A DNA stretch of 64,000 bases from DATATV01 sp036268615 (GTDB taxonomy: Bacteria; Actinomycetota; Actinomycetes; Mycobacteriales; Pseudonocardiaceae): the NCBI GenBank assembly GCA_036268615.1, contig DATATV010000060.1:186001-250000 (forward strand). The letters are read 5' to 3'. How positions within the stretch are numbered: position 1 is the stretch's first letter; each line of letters starts with the position of its first letter. The notes under the pieces are model-generated. The model did not search any database and was not told the origin of the DNA. It saw only the letters and a list, made by a program, of their open reading frames with translations. Below, piece by piece: positions 39,367 to 48,234 of the stretch. A program made the position numbers and the translations under genes.

Positions 39367-42126
39367 ATGCCTGAGCGTTCACATAACGGCTGGACCACGT
39401 TGTTCGGTCGTACCGGCGTGCTTCGAGTGGCACTGGATCGCCTCGGTTCGCCGGCCAGGTCACCCCTGGTGGCGATCACCGGTCCGGCGGGCATCGGCCG
39501 CACCGCGATGCTCGCGGAGGTGGCCCGAGTCATGGCCGGCCGCGACCGTTCGGTGCTCAGCGTCCGGCTCAGCCCGACCGATGGGGCCCTGCCCGGCACG
39601 CTGTCGGTTCGGCTGCTCAACGAACTCATCGGCAGCGGCGGTGGCCGCTACCTCGCCGGGCTGATCGCCGCGGCCGGCTCCGGTCCGCCCGGCGCCCGGC
39701 GGGCGGCCGGCGCGCTGGCCACGCTGCTCGCCGAGCAGGCGCCGGTGCTGGTCGTGCTGGACGACGCACAGTGGATCGACACGGACTCGCTGGCCGTGCT
39801 CGACGCGCTGGTCCGCCAGCTGGCCGCCGGGCCGGCCCGGGAGATCAGCTGGCTGGTGGCCATCCGGTCACCCGCGGCGGCGGGGGTGTCGGACGGGGCG
39901 CTGCCCGTCCTGGAGCGCCTGGCCCAGGACGGTTTGGCCACGTCGATCTTTCTGCACCCGCTGACGGCGGACGAGCTGACGGCGTTGACCGCCCAGACGT
40001 TGCAGGCCGTCCCGGACCCGGCCCTGGTCGCAGCACTGGTCCGGACCACTCGCGGGGTGCCGGCCGCGTTGCTGGCCGCGATCGAGGGCCACCGGCGTTC
40101 GGACTCGGTCCGGGTGGCCGACCGGCACGCCTACCTGGTCCGCCCGCACGACGCCCCGACCGTGCCGCGCGACCACAACCTGTTCGGCCCGATCCACCAG
40201 CTGCCCGCCCCGGCGTGGGCGGTGGCCAAGGCGATCGCCGTGCTGCATCCGCTCGGTCCGGCAGCGACCGCGCTGGTCGCCGAGGCCACCGGGCACACCG
40301 TCGAGCAGACCGAGACCACGCTGAGCGCGCTGGCCGCCGAGGGGGTGCTGGGCCGGGAGATCGGCCGGGACGGCTGGCGGTTCCGGGTGCCGGTACTGGC
40401 CGCCGCGCTGACCTCCTGCCTCGGCCCCTACGAGCGCCGACAGCTCGCCCAGGCGGCGGTGACCGCGCTGTGGACCGGCCGGGCAGACTGCCCGGACCCG
40501 GGATACCTCGCCGACCAGCTGGCCAACGCGGGCAAGCTCGTCGATCCGGACCGGGCGCGGGCCGAGCTGCTGGCCCGAGCGGGCGCGACCATGCTGGACG
40601 ACGGCCACCGGGCCGCGCGCTGGCTGCGGGCGGCGGCCGAACTGACCACCGACCACCGCACGCTGGGCAACATCCTGTTCCTGCACGCGGCGACGTGCTG
40701 CATCCACGGCGACTTCGCGGCCAGCGCGGCGAGTTCGACCGTCCTGCTGCGGGAGCACGCCGACGAGTTCGACCCGGACATGTTGCTGGAACTGGAACTC
40801 GTGCACGTCACCTCGCTGCGCGGGATGGGCGACGTGGCCACGCTGGCCCGGCTGGTGGACACCGAGTGGCGGCAGCTACCCGGTCAGCCCGCGCAGCGCA
40901 TCGTCACCGCTGCCGCCGCGCTGAGCCTGCTCAACCGCTGGCCGGCCGCCTACCGACTGCTTCTGTCCACACGGGACAGTTGGCACACCGCGACAGTGTC
41001 CGCCGACCTGGGCAGCATCTTCCTGGCCGGCTCGGGCCTGTGGCTGGGCCGGCCTGCGCACTTCGAGCAGTACCTGGCCGAACCCGGGCGATGGCGGCTC
41101 AACACGGTGGACCGGCACCACCTGGAACGGGTGCTGGCCGAGACGCGGATGCTGCTCGTCGCCGGCGACCTGCAACGCGCCCAAGCCCTGCTGGTGGCCG
41201 AGCAGGTCCCGGAGGACCGGCTGCCCGCGTCCGACCGGGCGATGCTCTCGGCGGCGCGCGGCGACTGGCCGGCCGCGATGGACCTGGCCCGATCGAGCAT
41301 CGCCGCCGGCATGGCTCCTGGCTACGAACCCGGGCACGTGGCCATGCACCACGTGGCCGCGTCCATCCTGTGGGCGTACGGCCAGCCGACCCGGGCCAGG
41401 ACGCTGCTGCACACCGCGCGCGCCGCCGGCCCGGTGCTGCCGCACCTGCTGGACGCCGCCGAAGGCGCGATGGACATGATCCTCGGCGCGCCCGGCGTCG
41501 CCGACGACCGCCTGCGGCACGGCATCAGCGTGGCCCGCGAACAGGACCTCGTGCTGGGCACCGAAGTGCTGTGGTTCCAGCTGGCCGAACTCGCGGTGCA
41601 GGCCCGGGACGCGCCGACCGCCCGGGCGTGCCTGGCCGAACTGGACCGGGTCTGCGCGGCGATGGGCGGCGGCCGGCCCGCGCTGCACGCGATGATTATC
41701 CGGGCGGTGCTGGACGAGGACGCCGAACTGGCCTGGGTCGCGGTCGCGCTGGCCCGCGACCGCGACCAGCCGTTCGAACTGGCCTACACGATCGACCTGC
41801 TGGTGCGGCACGGCGTCGGCGACCCGGCGCTGTTGCCCGAGGCGTATCAGCTGTTCGGCTCGCTCGGCGCGCGGCTCTACCGGGCGTGGCTGCGCAACCT
41901 GATGCGCTCGCACGACATCGCGGTGCCCGGCCGGCAGGCGACGGTCGCCGAGAACGAGCGCCTGCTGGCCGAACTGGTCACCGAGGGCCTGTCCAATCGG
42001 CAGCTGGCCACGGTGTTGCAGACGAGCGAGAAGAGCGTGGAAGGGCGGCTGAGCCGGCTGTTCGCCCGGACCGGCTACCAGTCCAGGGTGGAGCTGGCGG
42101 CGGCGATGCTGACCGGCGAGTACTGA
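39367..42126 (+). CDS. LAL-type LuxR transcriptional regulator, paralogue of the divergent gene
   Basis: A 919-residue regulator built like its neighbour: ATPase domain with P-loop GPAGIGRT (about residues 39-46, Arg45 instead of Lys), Walker B VLVVLDDAQWID, a long helical middle and a C-terminal LuxR HTH (ENERLLAELVTEGLSNRQLATVLQTSEKSVEGRLSRLFARTGYQSRVELA). The final segments of the two proteins are clearly homologous, so they arose by duplication or joint acquisition. No clear ribosome-binding site precedes the ATG. The P-loop change in both proteins suggests altered or lost ATP hydrolysis. Confidence 0.88.
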   Translation: MPERSHNGWTTLFGRTGVLRVALDRLGSPARSPLVAITGPAGIGRTAMLAEVARVMAGRDRSVLSVRLSPTDGALPGTLSVRLLNELIGSGGGRYLAGLIAAAGSGPPGARRAAGALATLLAEQAPVLVVLDDAQWIDTDSLAVLDALVRQLAAGPAREISWLVAIRSPAAAGVSDGALPVLERLAQDGLATSIFLHPLTADELTALTAQTLQAVPDPALVAALVRTTRGVPAALLAAIEGHRRSDSVRVADRHAYLVRPHDAPTVPRDHNLFGPIHQLPAPAWAVAKAIAVLHPLGPAATALVAEATGHTVEQTETTLSALAAEGVLGREIGRDGWRFRVPVLAAALTSCLGPYERRQLAQAAVTALWTGRADCPDPGYLADQLANAGKLVDPDRARAELLARAGATMLDDGHRAARWLRAAAELTTDHRTLGNILFLHAATCCIHGDFAASAASSTVLLREHADEFDPDMLLELELVHVTSLRGMGDVATLARLVDTEWRQLPGQPAQRIVTAAAALSLLNRWPAAYRLLLSTRDSWHTATVSADLGSIFLAGSGLWLGRPAHFEQYLAEPGRWRLNTVDRHHLERVLAETRMLLVAGDLQRAQALLVAEQVPEDRLPASDRAMLSAARGDWPAAMDLARSSIAAGMAPGYEPGHVAMHHVAASILWAYGQPTRARTLLHTARAAGPVLPHLLDAAEGAMDMILGAPGVADDRLRHGISVAREQDLVLGTEVLWFQLAELAVQARDAPTARACLAELDRVCAAMGGGRPALHAMIIRAVLDEDAELAWVAVALARDRDQPFELAYTIDLLVRHGVGDPALLPEAYQLFGSLGARLYRAWLRNLMRSHDIAVPGRQATVAENERLLAELVTEGLSNRQLATVLQTSEKSVEGRLSRLFARTGYQSRVELAAAMLTGEY

Positions 42127-42218
42127 AGGGTGCCTGGTCGGTGGTGTTCGCCGTACTCTGGTTCGCTGGCCTGGTGATCGTCCACCGGTAACCGGACGGA
42201 CCCGACCGAGAGGCCCCC

Positions 42219-42701
42219 ATGACCGACTGGACCGAGTTCGCAGTGATCACCGGCGGCGCAGCGGGGGCGCTCATCGGCCTGTTCTTCGTCGCGGTGTCCA
42301 TCCGGATCACGGTCATCGCCGGCTCACCGGAGTTACGCGACCGCGCCGCGCAGACGCTCGGCCTGTTCCTGATCATCCTGCTCAGCGCGGTACTGGTGGC
42401 CGTGCCCGGTCAGCCGGATTTCGGGCTGGGCATCGAGTTGGTGGTGCTCGCGGTGCTGGCCGGCGCGGCCGCGATGGTGCTCGACCAACAGGCCAAACGA
42501 CACCGGGGAACCCATCGGATCGCCAGGACGCTGGAGAACGCCACCCCGAACGCGGTCACCGCCGGACTGACCGGCGCCGGCGGGATCACGTTGATCACCG
42601 GCGCACACGCCGGCCTCTACCTGCTGGTGCCGGCCGCCGTCGCCGCGCTGACCGGCGGGGTCATCAACGCCTGGCTGATCCTGGTCGCGCTGGACGACTA
42701 G
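42219..42701 (+). CDS. Hypothetical integral membrane protein (160 aa)
   Basis: A small protein with four predicted helices: residues about 8-28, 50-68, 70-84 and 112-155 (split in two by TGGVINAW). Between helices two and three a basic cytosolic loop (DQQAKRHRGTHRIARTLEN) occurs. The N-terminal ITGGAAGALIGLFFVAVSI is characteristic of a common but uncharacterised actinobacterial family. It has host-like codon use and stands alone between the LAL and LtrA genes. No function is evident. Confidence 0.75.
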   Translation: MTDWTEFAVITGGAAGALIGLFFVAVSIRITVIAGSPELRDRAAQTLGLFLIILLSAVLVAVPGQPDFGLGIELVVLAVLAGAAAMVLDQQAKRHRGTHRIARTLENATPNAVTAGLTGAGGITLITGAHAGLYLLVPAAVAALTGGVINAWLILVALDD

Positions 42702-42857
42702 GGCGTGGTTCGGCGCCGGTCGAGCGAGTTGGGCCTCCCGAGGAGCCGAATCCGCGAAACGGCCGCCTGCCGAGGACGGCGACAGCACATTGACCACGTG
42801 CGCGGCCGGCGGCGTGTCGGTGGTGTGTCGGCACGGGTTGCCGGATGATCGGGCGCG

Positions 42858-44033
42858 ATGACCACCACCGCCTGGCTGCACAGGATGACCGGCCGCGACC
42901 CGGCCGAGCGGCACCGTGCGTCCACTCCGCTGGAACTGCTGTTCGACCTCTGCTTCGTCGTCGCCGTGTCGCAGGCCGCCGCCGGCCTGCACCACAGTCT
43001 GGACGACGGCCACCTCGGCGCCGGCCTGCTCGGCTACGTCACAGTCTTCTTCGCGATCTGGTGGGCCTGGGTCAACTTCACCTGGTTCGCCTCGGCCTAC
43101 GACACCGACGACGTGCCCTACCGGCTGCTCACCCTGCTGCAGATCGCCGGCGTGCTGGTGCTCGCCGCGGGTGTGCCGGCCGCGTTCGAGCACTACGACT
43201 TCACCACGATGACCATCGGCTACGTGCTGATGCGGGTCGCCATGATCATCCAGTGGCTGCGGGTGGCCCGGTCCGACCCGGCCGGCCGACCGGCGGCGCT
43301 ACGCTACGCGACCGGCATCCTGGGGTGCCAGGTGGGCTGGGTGGTTCGGCTCGCGCTGCCGGCGCCGGCAAGCGGGATCGTGTTCGTGGTACTCGGGGTC
43401 GCCGAGCTCAGCGTGCCGCTGTGGGCGGAGTACGGGGGCAATGCAACCAGCTGGCATCCCGGACACATCAACGAGCGCTACGGGCTGTTCACCCTGATCG
43501 TGCTCGGTGAGGTAGTGGCCGCGGCGACCACGGCGGTGCAGTCGGCCGGTTCCAACCGCGGGCTGTCCGCCTCGCTGCTCTGGCTGGCGCTCGGCGGCCT
43601 GCTGCTCGTGTTCGCGTTGTGGTGGTCCTACTTCAAGCACGAGGCGACCGAAGGACTGCGCGCCTCGTTGCGGACCACGATGATCTGAGCCTACGGGCAC
43701 TACGGCATCTTCGCCGCCGTCGGCGCACTGGGTGCCGGGCTCGAAGTGGCCACCGACACCATCGAGCACACCGACCGCCTCGGCCGGCTGGGCGCCGGGT
43801 TCGCGGTGGCCGTCCCGGTGGCGATCTTCCTCGTGCTGGCCGGCTATCTGCACGGACGGATCTCCGGGACGCCCGGGGTGGCCTATCCGTGGATCGTGCT
43901 CGGCGCGTTCGCGGTGCTGGGGGCGGCAGCGCTGGCCGTGGTCAGCCTGCCGGCGGCGGTGTTGGCGATGGCGCTGGTGGTCATCCTGCTGCTGGCGGTC
44001 AGCCTGGTGATCATCTACCGGCGGGCACCCTAG
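42858..44033 (+). pseudogene. Low-temperature-requirement A (LtrA) family membrane protein with an in-frame TGA
   Basis: LtrA-family proteins are multi-helix membrane proteins of about 380-400 residues with no established biochemistry. The first part (276 codons) shows the family start TPLELLFDLCFVVAVSQAA, WAWVNFTWFAS, then INERYGLFTLIVLGEVV. A TGA at 43686-43688 interrupts the gene, and the same frame continues without shift through AYGHYGIFAAVGALGAGLEVATD to the stop at 44031-44033. In relatives the residue before the YGHY motif is usually Trp, so TGG has become TGA. The full frame is 391 codons, the normal family length. It is either a very recent pseudogene, a readthrough gene or a sequencing error. 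It ends overlapping the convergent TetR gene by 4 bp. Confidence 0.85.
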
Positions 44034-44644
44034 GTGCTCAGGACCGCGCTCGCGGCCTGGGTGAGCAGTTGGCGCTGCCGGTCCTCGGGCAGGCCGGTGC
44101 GGTAGAACAGGCTGGACTGGATGGCGCCGATCGCGGCGTGCACGATCGCCCTGGCCTCGGTGTCGGTCAGGTCACCGCGCAACTCGGCCAGCACGTGCAC
44201 CCATTCCTCCAGGTAGAGGCGCTGCTTGCGGCGCAATCGGCGGCGGTCCTCGGCTGGCAGATTGTTGATCTCGTGGTGGTACACCTGGGCGAGCACCCGG
44301 TCACCGACGACGAACTCGACCTGGCCGGCGATCAGCTCTCGGAGCACCTGGCGAAGGTCGCCGCTGCCCTGCACGACCTTCTCCTCGTCACTGAGCAGTC
44401 CGTCGATGATCCGGTCGAACAACGCCACCAACACCGCGGACTTGCTCTCGAAATGCCGGTAGATGCCCGAGCCGGTGATGCCAGCGGCGGCGCCGATGTC
44501 GGCGATGGACACCGCGTGATATCCCTTGCTGGCAACAAGATCCGCAGCCGCACCAAGGATTCGCTCCTTGCGCGCGGGGTCGCGGGTGCGCACGGCCGCC
44601 TCCGCCTGCCCAGGCACCGTGGCTCTCCCCGCTCCGCTCGTCAT
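44030..44644 (-). CDS. TetR-family regulator closing the acyl-CoA operon
   Basis: A 204-residue repressor with the HTH RKERILGAAADLVASKGYHAVSIADIGAAAGITGSGIYRHFESKSAVLVALF and a C-terminal ligand domain containing QVYHHEINNLPAEDRRRLRRKQRLYLEEWVHVL, a type seen in regulators of fatty-acid and acyl-CoA genes. It starts within the stop of the preceding AMP ligase gene (ATGA overlap), so it is the last gene of the 12.7-kb operon and probably controls it, with an acyl-CoA as the likely signal. Confidence 0.86.
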   Translation of the reverse strand: MTSGAGRATVPGQAEAAVRTRDPARKERILGAAADLVASKGYHAVSIADIGAAAGITGSGIYRHFESKSAVLVALFDRIIDGLLSDEEKVVQGSGDLRQVLRELIAGQVEFVVGDRVLAQVYHHEINNLPAEDRRRLRRKQRLYLEEWVHVLAELRGDLTDTEARAIVHAAIGAIQSSLFYRTGLPEDRQRQLLTQAASAVLST

Positions 44645-46248
44645 CCGTCCTCGTCCGCGTAGTGCCCGGCGAACTGGTCGCGGACCACGTTCTTCTGAAT
44701 CTTGCCAGTCGACGTCCTGGGCAACGCCGCGGCCACGATCACCGACTTGGGCGCCTTGTACGGGTCGATCAGCCTCTTCACCGACTTGATCAACGCGGCC
44801 CCGTCGATCACCGCGCCCGGTTTGGGCACGACGATCGCGGTGATCGCCTCGCTCCAGCGGTCGTGCGGCAGCCCGACCACCACGACCTCGGCCACGTCCG
44901 GCTCGGCGATCAGGATCGCCTTCTCCACCTCCAGCGAGGCGACGTTCTCCCCGCCGGTCTTGATCACGTCCTTGCGCCGGTCGCTGAACCAGAGCATGCC
45001 GTCGGCGTCCACCCGGCCGATGTCGCCGGAGTGGAACCAGCCGTGCGCGAACGCCGTCGCGGTCGCCTCGTCGTTGTCCAGGTACTCGGTCATCGTGTGC
45101 GGGCCGCGGTAGACGATCTCGCCCTGCTCGCCGTGGGGCAGCAGGGTGCCCTCGGCGTCCATGATGCCGACCTGGATGTTGACCACCGGCGTGCCGACCG
45201 CACCCGGGTGGGAGAGCTGGTGTTCGGGGCGGAACAGCGTCGCGGTCGGGCTCATCTCGGTCTGTCCGAACAGCAGGTAGAAGTCGCAGTCGAAGACCTC
45301 GATGCAGCGCGCCAACTGGGCCTGCGGCATCGGCGCCATCGCGTAACAGGCCCGGCGCAGGCTGGACAGGTCGCGGGTGTTGATGTCGGGGTGGTCCAGC
45401 ATCGCCCGGTACATCATCGGCAGGCCGAAGATCTGGGTGATCCGCTCGCTCTCCACCAGTTCCAGCAACACCGCCGGGTCGAACGCGCGCATGGCGTGGA
45501 TGGTCGCGCCGACCATGATCGCCGCACTGCAGTGGCAGTTGAGCTGCGCGGTGTGGAACATCGGCAGCATCGCCACGAACCGGTCGTCCGGGGCGAACCG
45601 CGCCTCCAGCGCCATCGTCATGGATTCCAGGTAGATCGCGGTGTGGTTGCCCACCACGCCTTTCGGGAACGACGTGGTGCCGCTGGTGTAGAGGTAGGTG
45701 ATCGGGTCGCGGTCGCCGACCACGTGCTCGGGTTCGGCGGCCGGGGCGTCCTCGGTGAGTTCGGCGAGGGTGAGTCGGCTGCGGCCGGGCAGGTCGACCG
45801 GGTCGGCCGGACCGGTGCCAGGCGCGATGATCACGTCGGCGACCGTGGGCACCTCCGCCAGCGCACCGGCCATGACCCCGAGCAACTGGTGCTCCACCAC
45901 GATGCCGCGCGCCGAGGAGTGGCCCAGCACGTAGGCGACCTCGCCGGGCCGCCAGCCGAGGTTGATCGGCACGCAGACGACCCCGAGCTTGGCGCACGCA
46001 TAGTAGGTGACCAGGAACTCGACGCTGTTGCCCGACGCGAGGGCGAGCGAGTCGCCGCGCCGGTAACCACGGGCGTGCAGTGCGTTGGCCACCCGGTTGA
46101 CCCACGCGTTCAGCTCGGCGTAGCCGAACCGGCGGGCACCGTCGACGACGGCGATCGCGTCCGGACTGCGGTCCGCGGTCCGGGTCAGGCTGTCGCCGAC
46201 GTTGACCCGGTGGATCAGGTTGACCTGGAGTTCGCCAGCGGACGCCAT
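44641..46248 (-). CDS. AMP-forming acyl-CoA synthetase (FadD-like)
   Basis: A 535-residue ANL ligase. Motifs are YLYTSGTTSFPKGVVGNHTAI (about residues 184-204), LFGQTEMSPT, the hinge MLWFSDRRKDVIKTGGENVASLEVE, and the catalytic-lysine region RTSTGKIQKNVVRDQF. It lies in the operon between acyl-CoA dehydrogenase (36 bp away) and TetR. It would activate a carboxylic acid feeding the pathway; chain length and branching cannot be decided. GGAG lies just upstream of the ATG at 46248. Confidence 0.85.
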   Translation of the reverse strand: MASAGELQVNLIHRVNVGDSLTRTADRSPDAIAVVDGARRFGYAELNAWVNRVANALHARGYRRGDSLALASGNSVEFLVTYYACAKLGVVCVPINLGWRPGEVAYVLGHSSARGIVVEHQLLGVMAGALAEVPTVADVIIAPGTGPADPVDLPGRSRLTLAELTEDAPAAEPEHVVGDRDPITYLYTSGTTSFPKGVVGNHTAIYLESMTMALEARFAPDDRFVAMLPMFHTAQLNCHCSAAIMVGATIHAMRAFDPAVLLELVESERITQIFGLPMMYRAMLDHPDINTRDLSSLRRACYAMAPMPQAQLARCIEVFDCDFYLLFGQTEMSPTATLFRPEHQLSHPGAVGTPVVNIQVGIMDAEGTLLPHGEQGEIVYRGPHTMTEYLDNDEATATAFAHGWFHSGDIGRVDADGMLWFSDRRKDVIKTGGENVASLEVEKAILIAEPDVAEVVVVGLPHDRWSEAITAIVVPKPGAVIDGAALIKSVKRLIDPYKAPKSVIVAAALPRTSTGKIQKNVVRDQFAGHYADEDG

Positions 46249-46284
46249 GTCATCTCCTCAGTGCGAGCGGTCGGTACGAGCTGG

Positions 46285-47436
46285 TCAGTACGAGCGGGGC
46301 AGGTGCAGGGAGTGCTGGGCGACGTAGTTGAGAATCATCTCCCGATTCACCGGCGCGATCCGGAGCAGCCGGGCCAGGCCCCACAGGGGCAGCAGCCCGT
46401 ACTCGGTGGCCAGGCCGTTGCCGCCGTGGCACTGGATCGCGCCGTCCACCGCGGCCAGCGCGGCCTCCGCGGCGGCGTACTTCGCCATGTTCGCCGCCTC
46501 GCCGGCCGGCTCGCCATTGTCGTGCAGCCAGGCCGCCCGCGCGGTCATCAGGGCGGCGAGTTCCACCTCGATCTTCGCCTTGGCCAGCACGTGCGACACG
46601 CCCTGGTGCGCGCCGATCGGCCGGTCCCAGACGACCCGGTTGGACGCGTACTCGGCCGCCCGGTTCAGCGCGTACCGGCCGATGCCCACACACACCGCCG
46701 CACCGGTGATCCGCTCCGGGTTGAGGCCGTGGAAGACCTGGGCGAAGCCCTCCCCCTCGACCCCGACCAGCCGGTCGGCAGCCACCCGGACGTCGTCGAA
46801 GTGCACGGTGAACTGGCGTTCGGGCAGCGTCACCGAGACCGGCAGCGGCTGGGCGACCAGGCCGGGCGCGTCGGTGTCCACGATGAACAGCGACAGCGTG
46901 GCGTTGCCGCGCTCGTCGGTGCCGGTCCGGGCCACCACCAGGATCGCGTCCGCCTCGTCCACCCCGGAGATGTAGTACTTCTGACCGCGCAACAGGTAGC
47001 TGTCGCCGTCCCGGGTGGCGGTGGTGGCCAGCCGGTGGGTGTTGGAGCCGGCCTCCGGCTCGGTGATCGCGAAGACGATCTTGCCCTCGCCGGTGGCCAG
47101 CCGGGGCAGCCACTCCTTGCGCTGCTGCTCGCTGCCGTAGGTGGCGATCACCTCGGCGGAGATCGCGCTGGCGACGAGCAACAGCAGCAGCGGGCAGCCC
47201 TGCGCGGCGGACTCCTCGCAGACGATCGCCAGTTCGACCAGGCCCGCGCCGCCGCCGCCGTAGGCCTCCGGCACGTTGATGCCGATGAAACCGTTGGCCG
47301 CCAAGGCATCCCACAGCTCAGTGGTCGACTCCCGCGCCTCGGCCTTGCGCGCGAAGTAGGCACCGCCGAAGCCTGCGGTGATCGCGCCGACCGACTCGCG
47401 CAGGGCGCGGTGCTCGGTCGTCTCGTGGAAGTCCAT
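46285..47436 (-). CDS. Acyl-CoA dehydrogenase
   Basis: A 383-residue FAD-dependent dehydrogenase that introduces a trans-2 double bond into an acyl-CoA. Typical features are IVFAITEPEAGSNTHRLATTATRDG (substrate/FAD region), GQKYYISGVDEADAILVVART, the GLNPERITGAAVCVGIGRYALNRAAEYA signature, and the C-terminal IQCHGGNGLATEYGLLPLWGLARLLRI. The catalytic base is expected in the last part; I could not place it with certainty in this subgroup. It lies 9 bp downstream of the enoyl-CoA hydratase gene in the operon. Confidence 0.88.
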   Translation of the reverse strand: MDFHETTEHRALRESVGAITAGFGGAYFARKAEARESTTELWDALAANGFIGINVPEAYGGGGAGLVELAIVCEESAAQGCPLLLLLVASAISAEVIATYGSEQQRKEWLPRLATGEGKIVFAITEPEAGSNTHRLATTATRDGDSYLLRGQKYYISGVDEADAILVVARTGTDERGNATLSLFIVDTDAPGLVAQPLPVSVTLPERQFTVHFDDVRVAADRLVGVEGEGFAQVFHGLNPERITGAAVCVGIGRYALNRAAEYASNRVVWDRPIGAHQGVSHVLAKAKIEVELAALMTARAAWLHDNGEPAGEAANMAKYAAAEAALAAVDGAIQCHGGNGLATEYGLLPLWGLARLLRIAPVNREMILNYVAQHSLHLPRSY

Positions 47437-47445
47437 CCGCTCTCC

Positions 47446-48234
47446 TCAGCCGTGATCGGTCTTGGTCAGGAAGCTGCGAAAGCCGCGCCGGGCGGTCGGT
47501 GACACCAGCACACCGGCCTGCACCGCGGCTTCGAGTTCCAGCGAGGACTGGAGTGTCCCGGCGGTGCTCCCGTTGATCAGTTTCTTCGTCTGGGCGATGG
47601 CGAACCTCGGCCCGGCGGCGAGCCGGCCGGCCAGTTCCAGTGCGTAGGCCCGGGTCGCGTCCGGATCGGCGCGGATCGCATTGACCAGACCGAGTTCCTC
47701 GGCCCGGACCGCGTCGATCTCACCGGCGAGCAGCATCAGTTCCTTGGCCCGCTGCATCCCGATCAGCCGGGGCAGCAGGTACGCGCCGCCCACGTCGGGC
47801 ACCACCCCGCGACGCAGGAACACCTGGCAGAACCGGGCGTCCGCCGAGCAGACGACGAGGTCGCAGGCGAGCGCGAGGTTGAACGCGCCGCCGTAGGCGA
47901 CCCCGGACACGGCGGCGACCACCGGCAGCGGACTGTGCCACACCGTCTCCACCAGCCGGTGGAACGCGCGCATCAGCCGGGTCGGCGCGGCGTCGTCACC
48001 CTCGTCCACCTCCTCGGTGACCGCCAGGATCGCCTCGGCGTCACCGCCCGCGGAGAAGTGGCCGCCGGCACCGGTCAGCACGATCGCACCGACGGCCGGA
48101 TCGGCCTCGGCCCGGTCCAGTTCGGACCGCAGCAGGTCGGCGGTGGCGACGGACAGTGCGTTGCGCCGGGCCGGCCGGTTGATGGTCAGCACCCGGACCG
48201 CGCCCTCGTCGGTGACCTCGATCTCGGCGCTCAC
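47446..48234 (-). CDS. Enoyl-CoA hydratase/isomerase family protein
   Basis: A 262-residue crotonase-fold protein. It shows NRPARRNALSVATADLLRSEL, the oxyanion-hole segments GAGGHFSAGGDAEAIL and SGVAYGGAFNLALACDLVVCSADARF, and the EEL-GLVNAI segment. At the first catalytic Glu position (normally in the A-x-F-x-x-P-E segment) the sequence is FCQVFLRRGVVPDVGGAYLLPR, a pattern of isomerase-like members. The GTG at 48234 overlaps the upstream ligase stop (GTGA). It follows the AMP ligase in the operon and probably acts on its acyl-CoA product after dehydrogenation. Confidence 0.86.
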   Translation of the reverse strand: MSAEIEVTDEGAVRVLTINRPARRNALSVATADLLRSELDRAEADPAVGAIVLTGAGGHFSAGGDAEAILAVTEEVDEGDDAAPTRLMRAFHRLVETVWHSPLPVVAAVSGVAYGGAFNLALACDLVVCSADARFCQVFLRRGVVPDVGGAYLLPRLIGMQRAKELMLLAGEIDAVRAEELGLVNAIRADPDATRAYALELAGRLAAGPRFAIAQTKKLINGSTAGTLQSSLELEAAVQAGVLVSPTARRGFRSFLTKTDHG

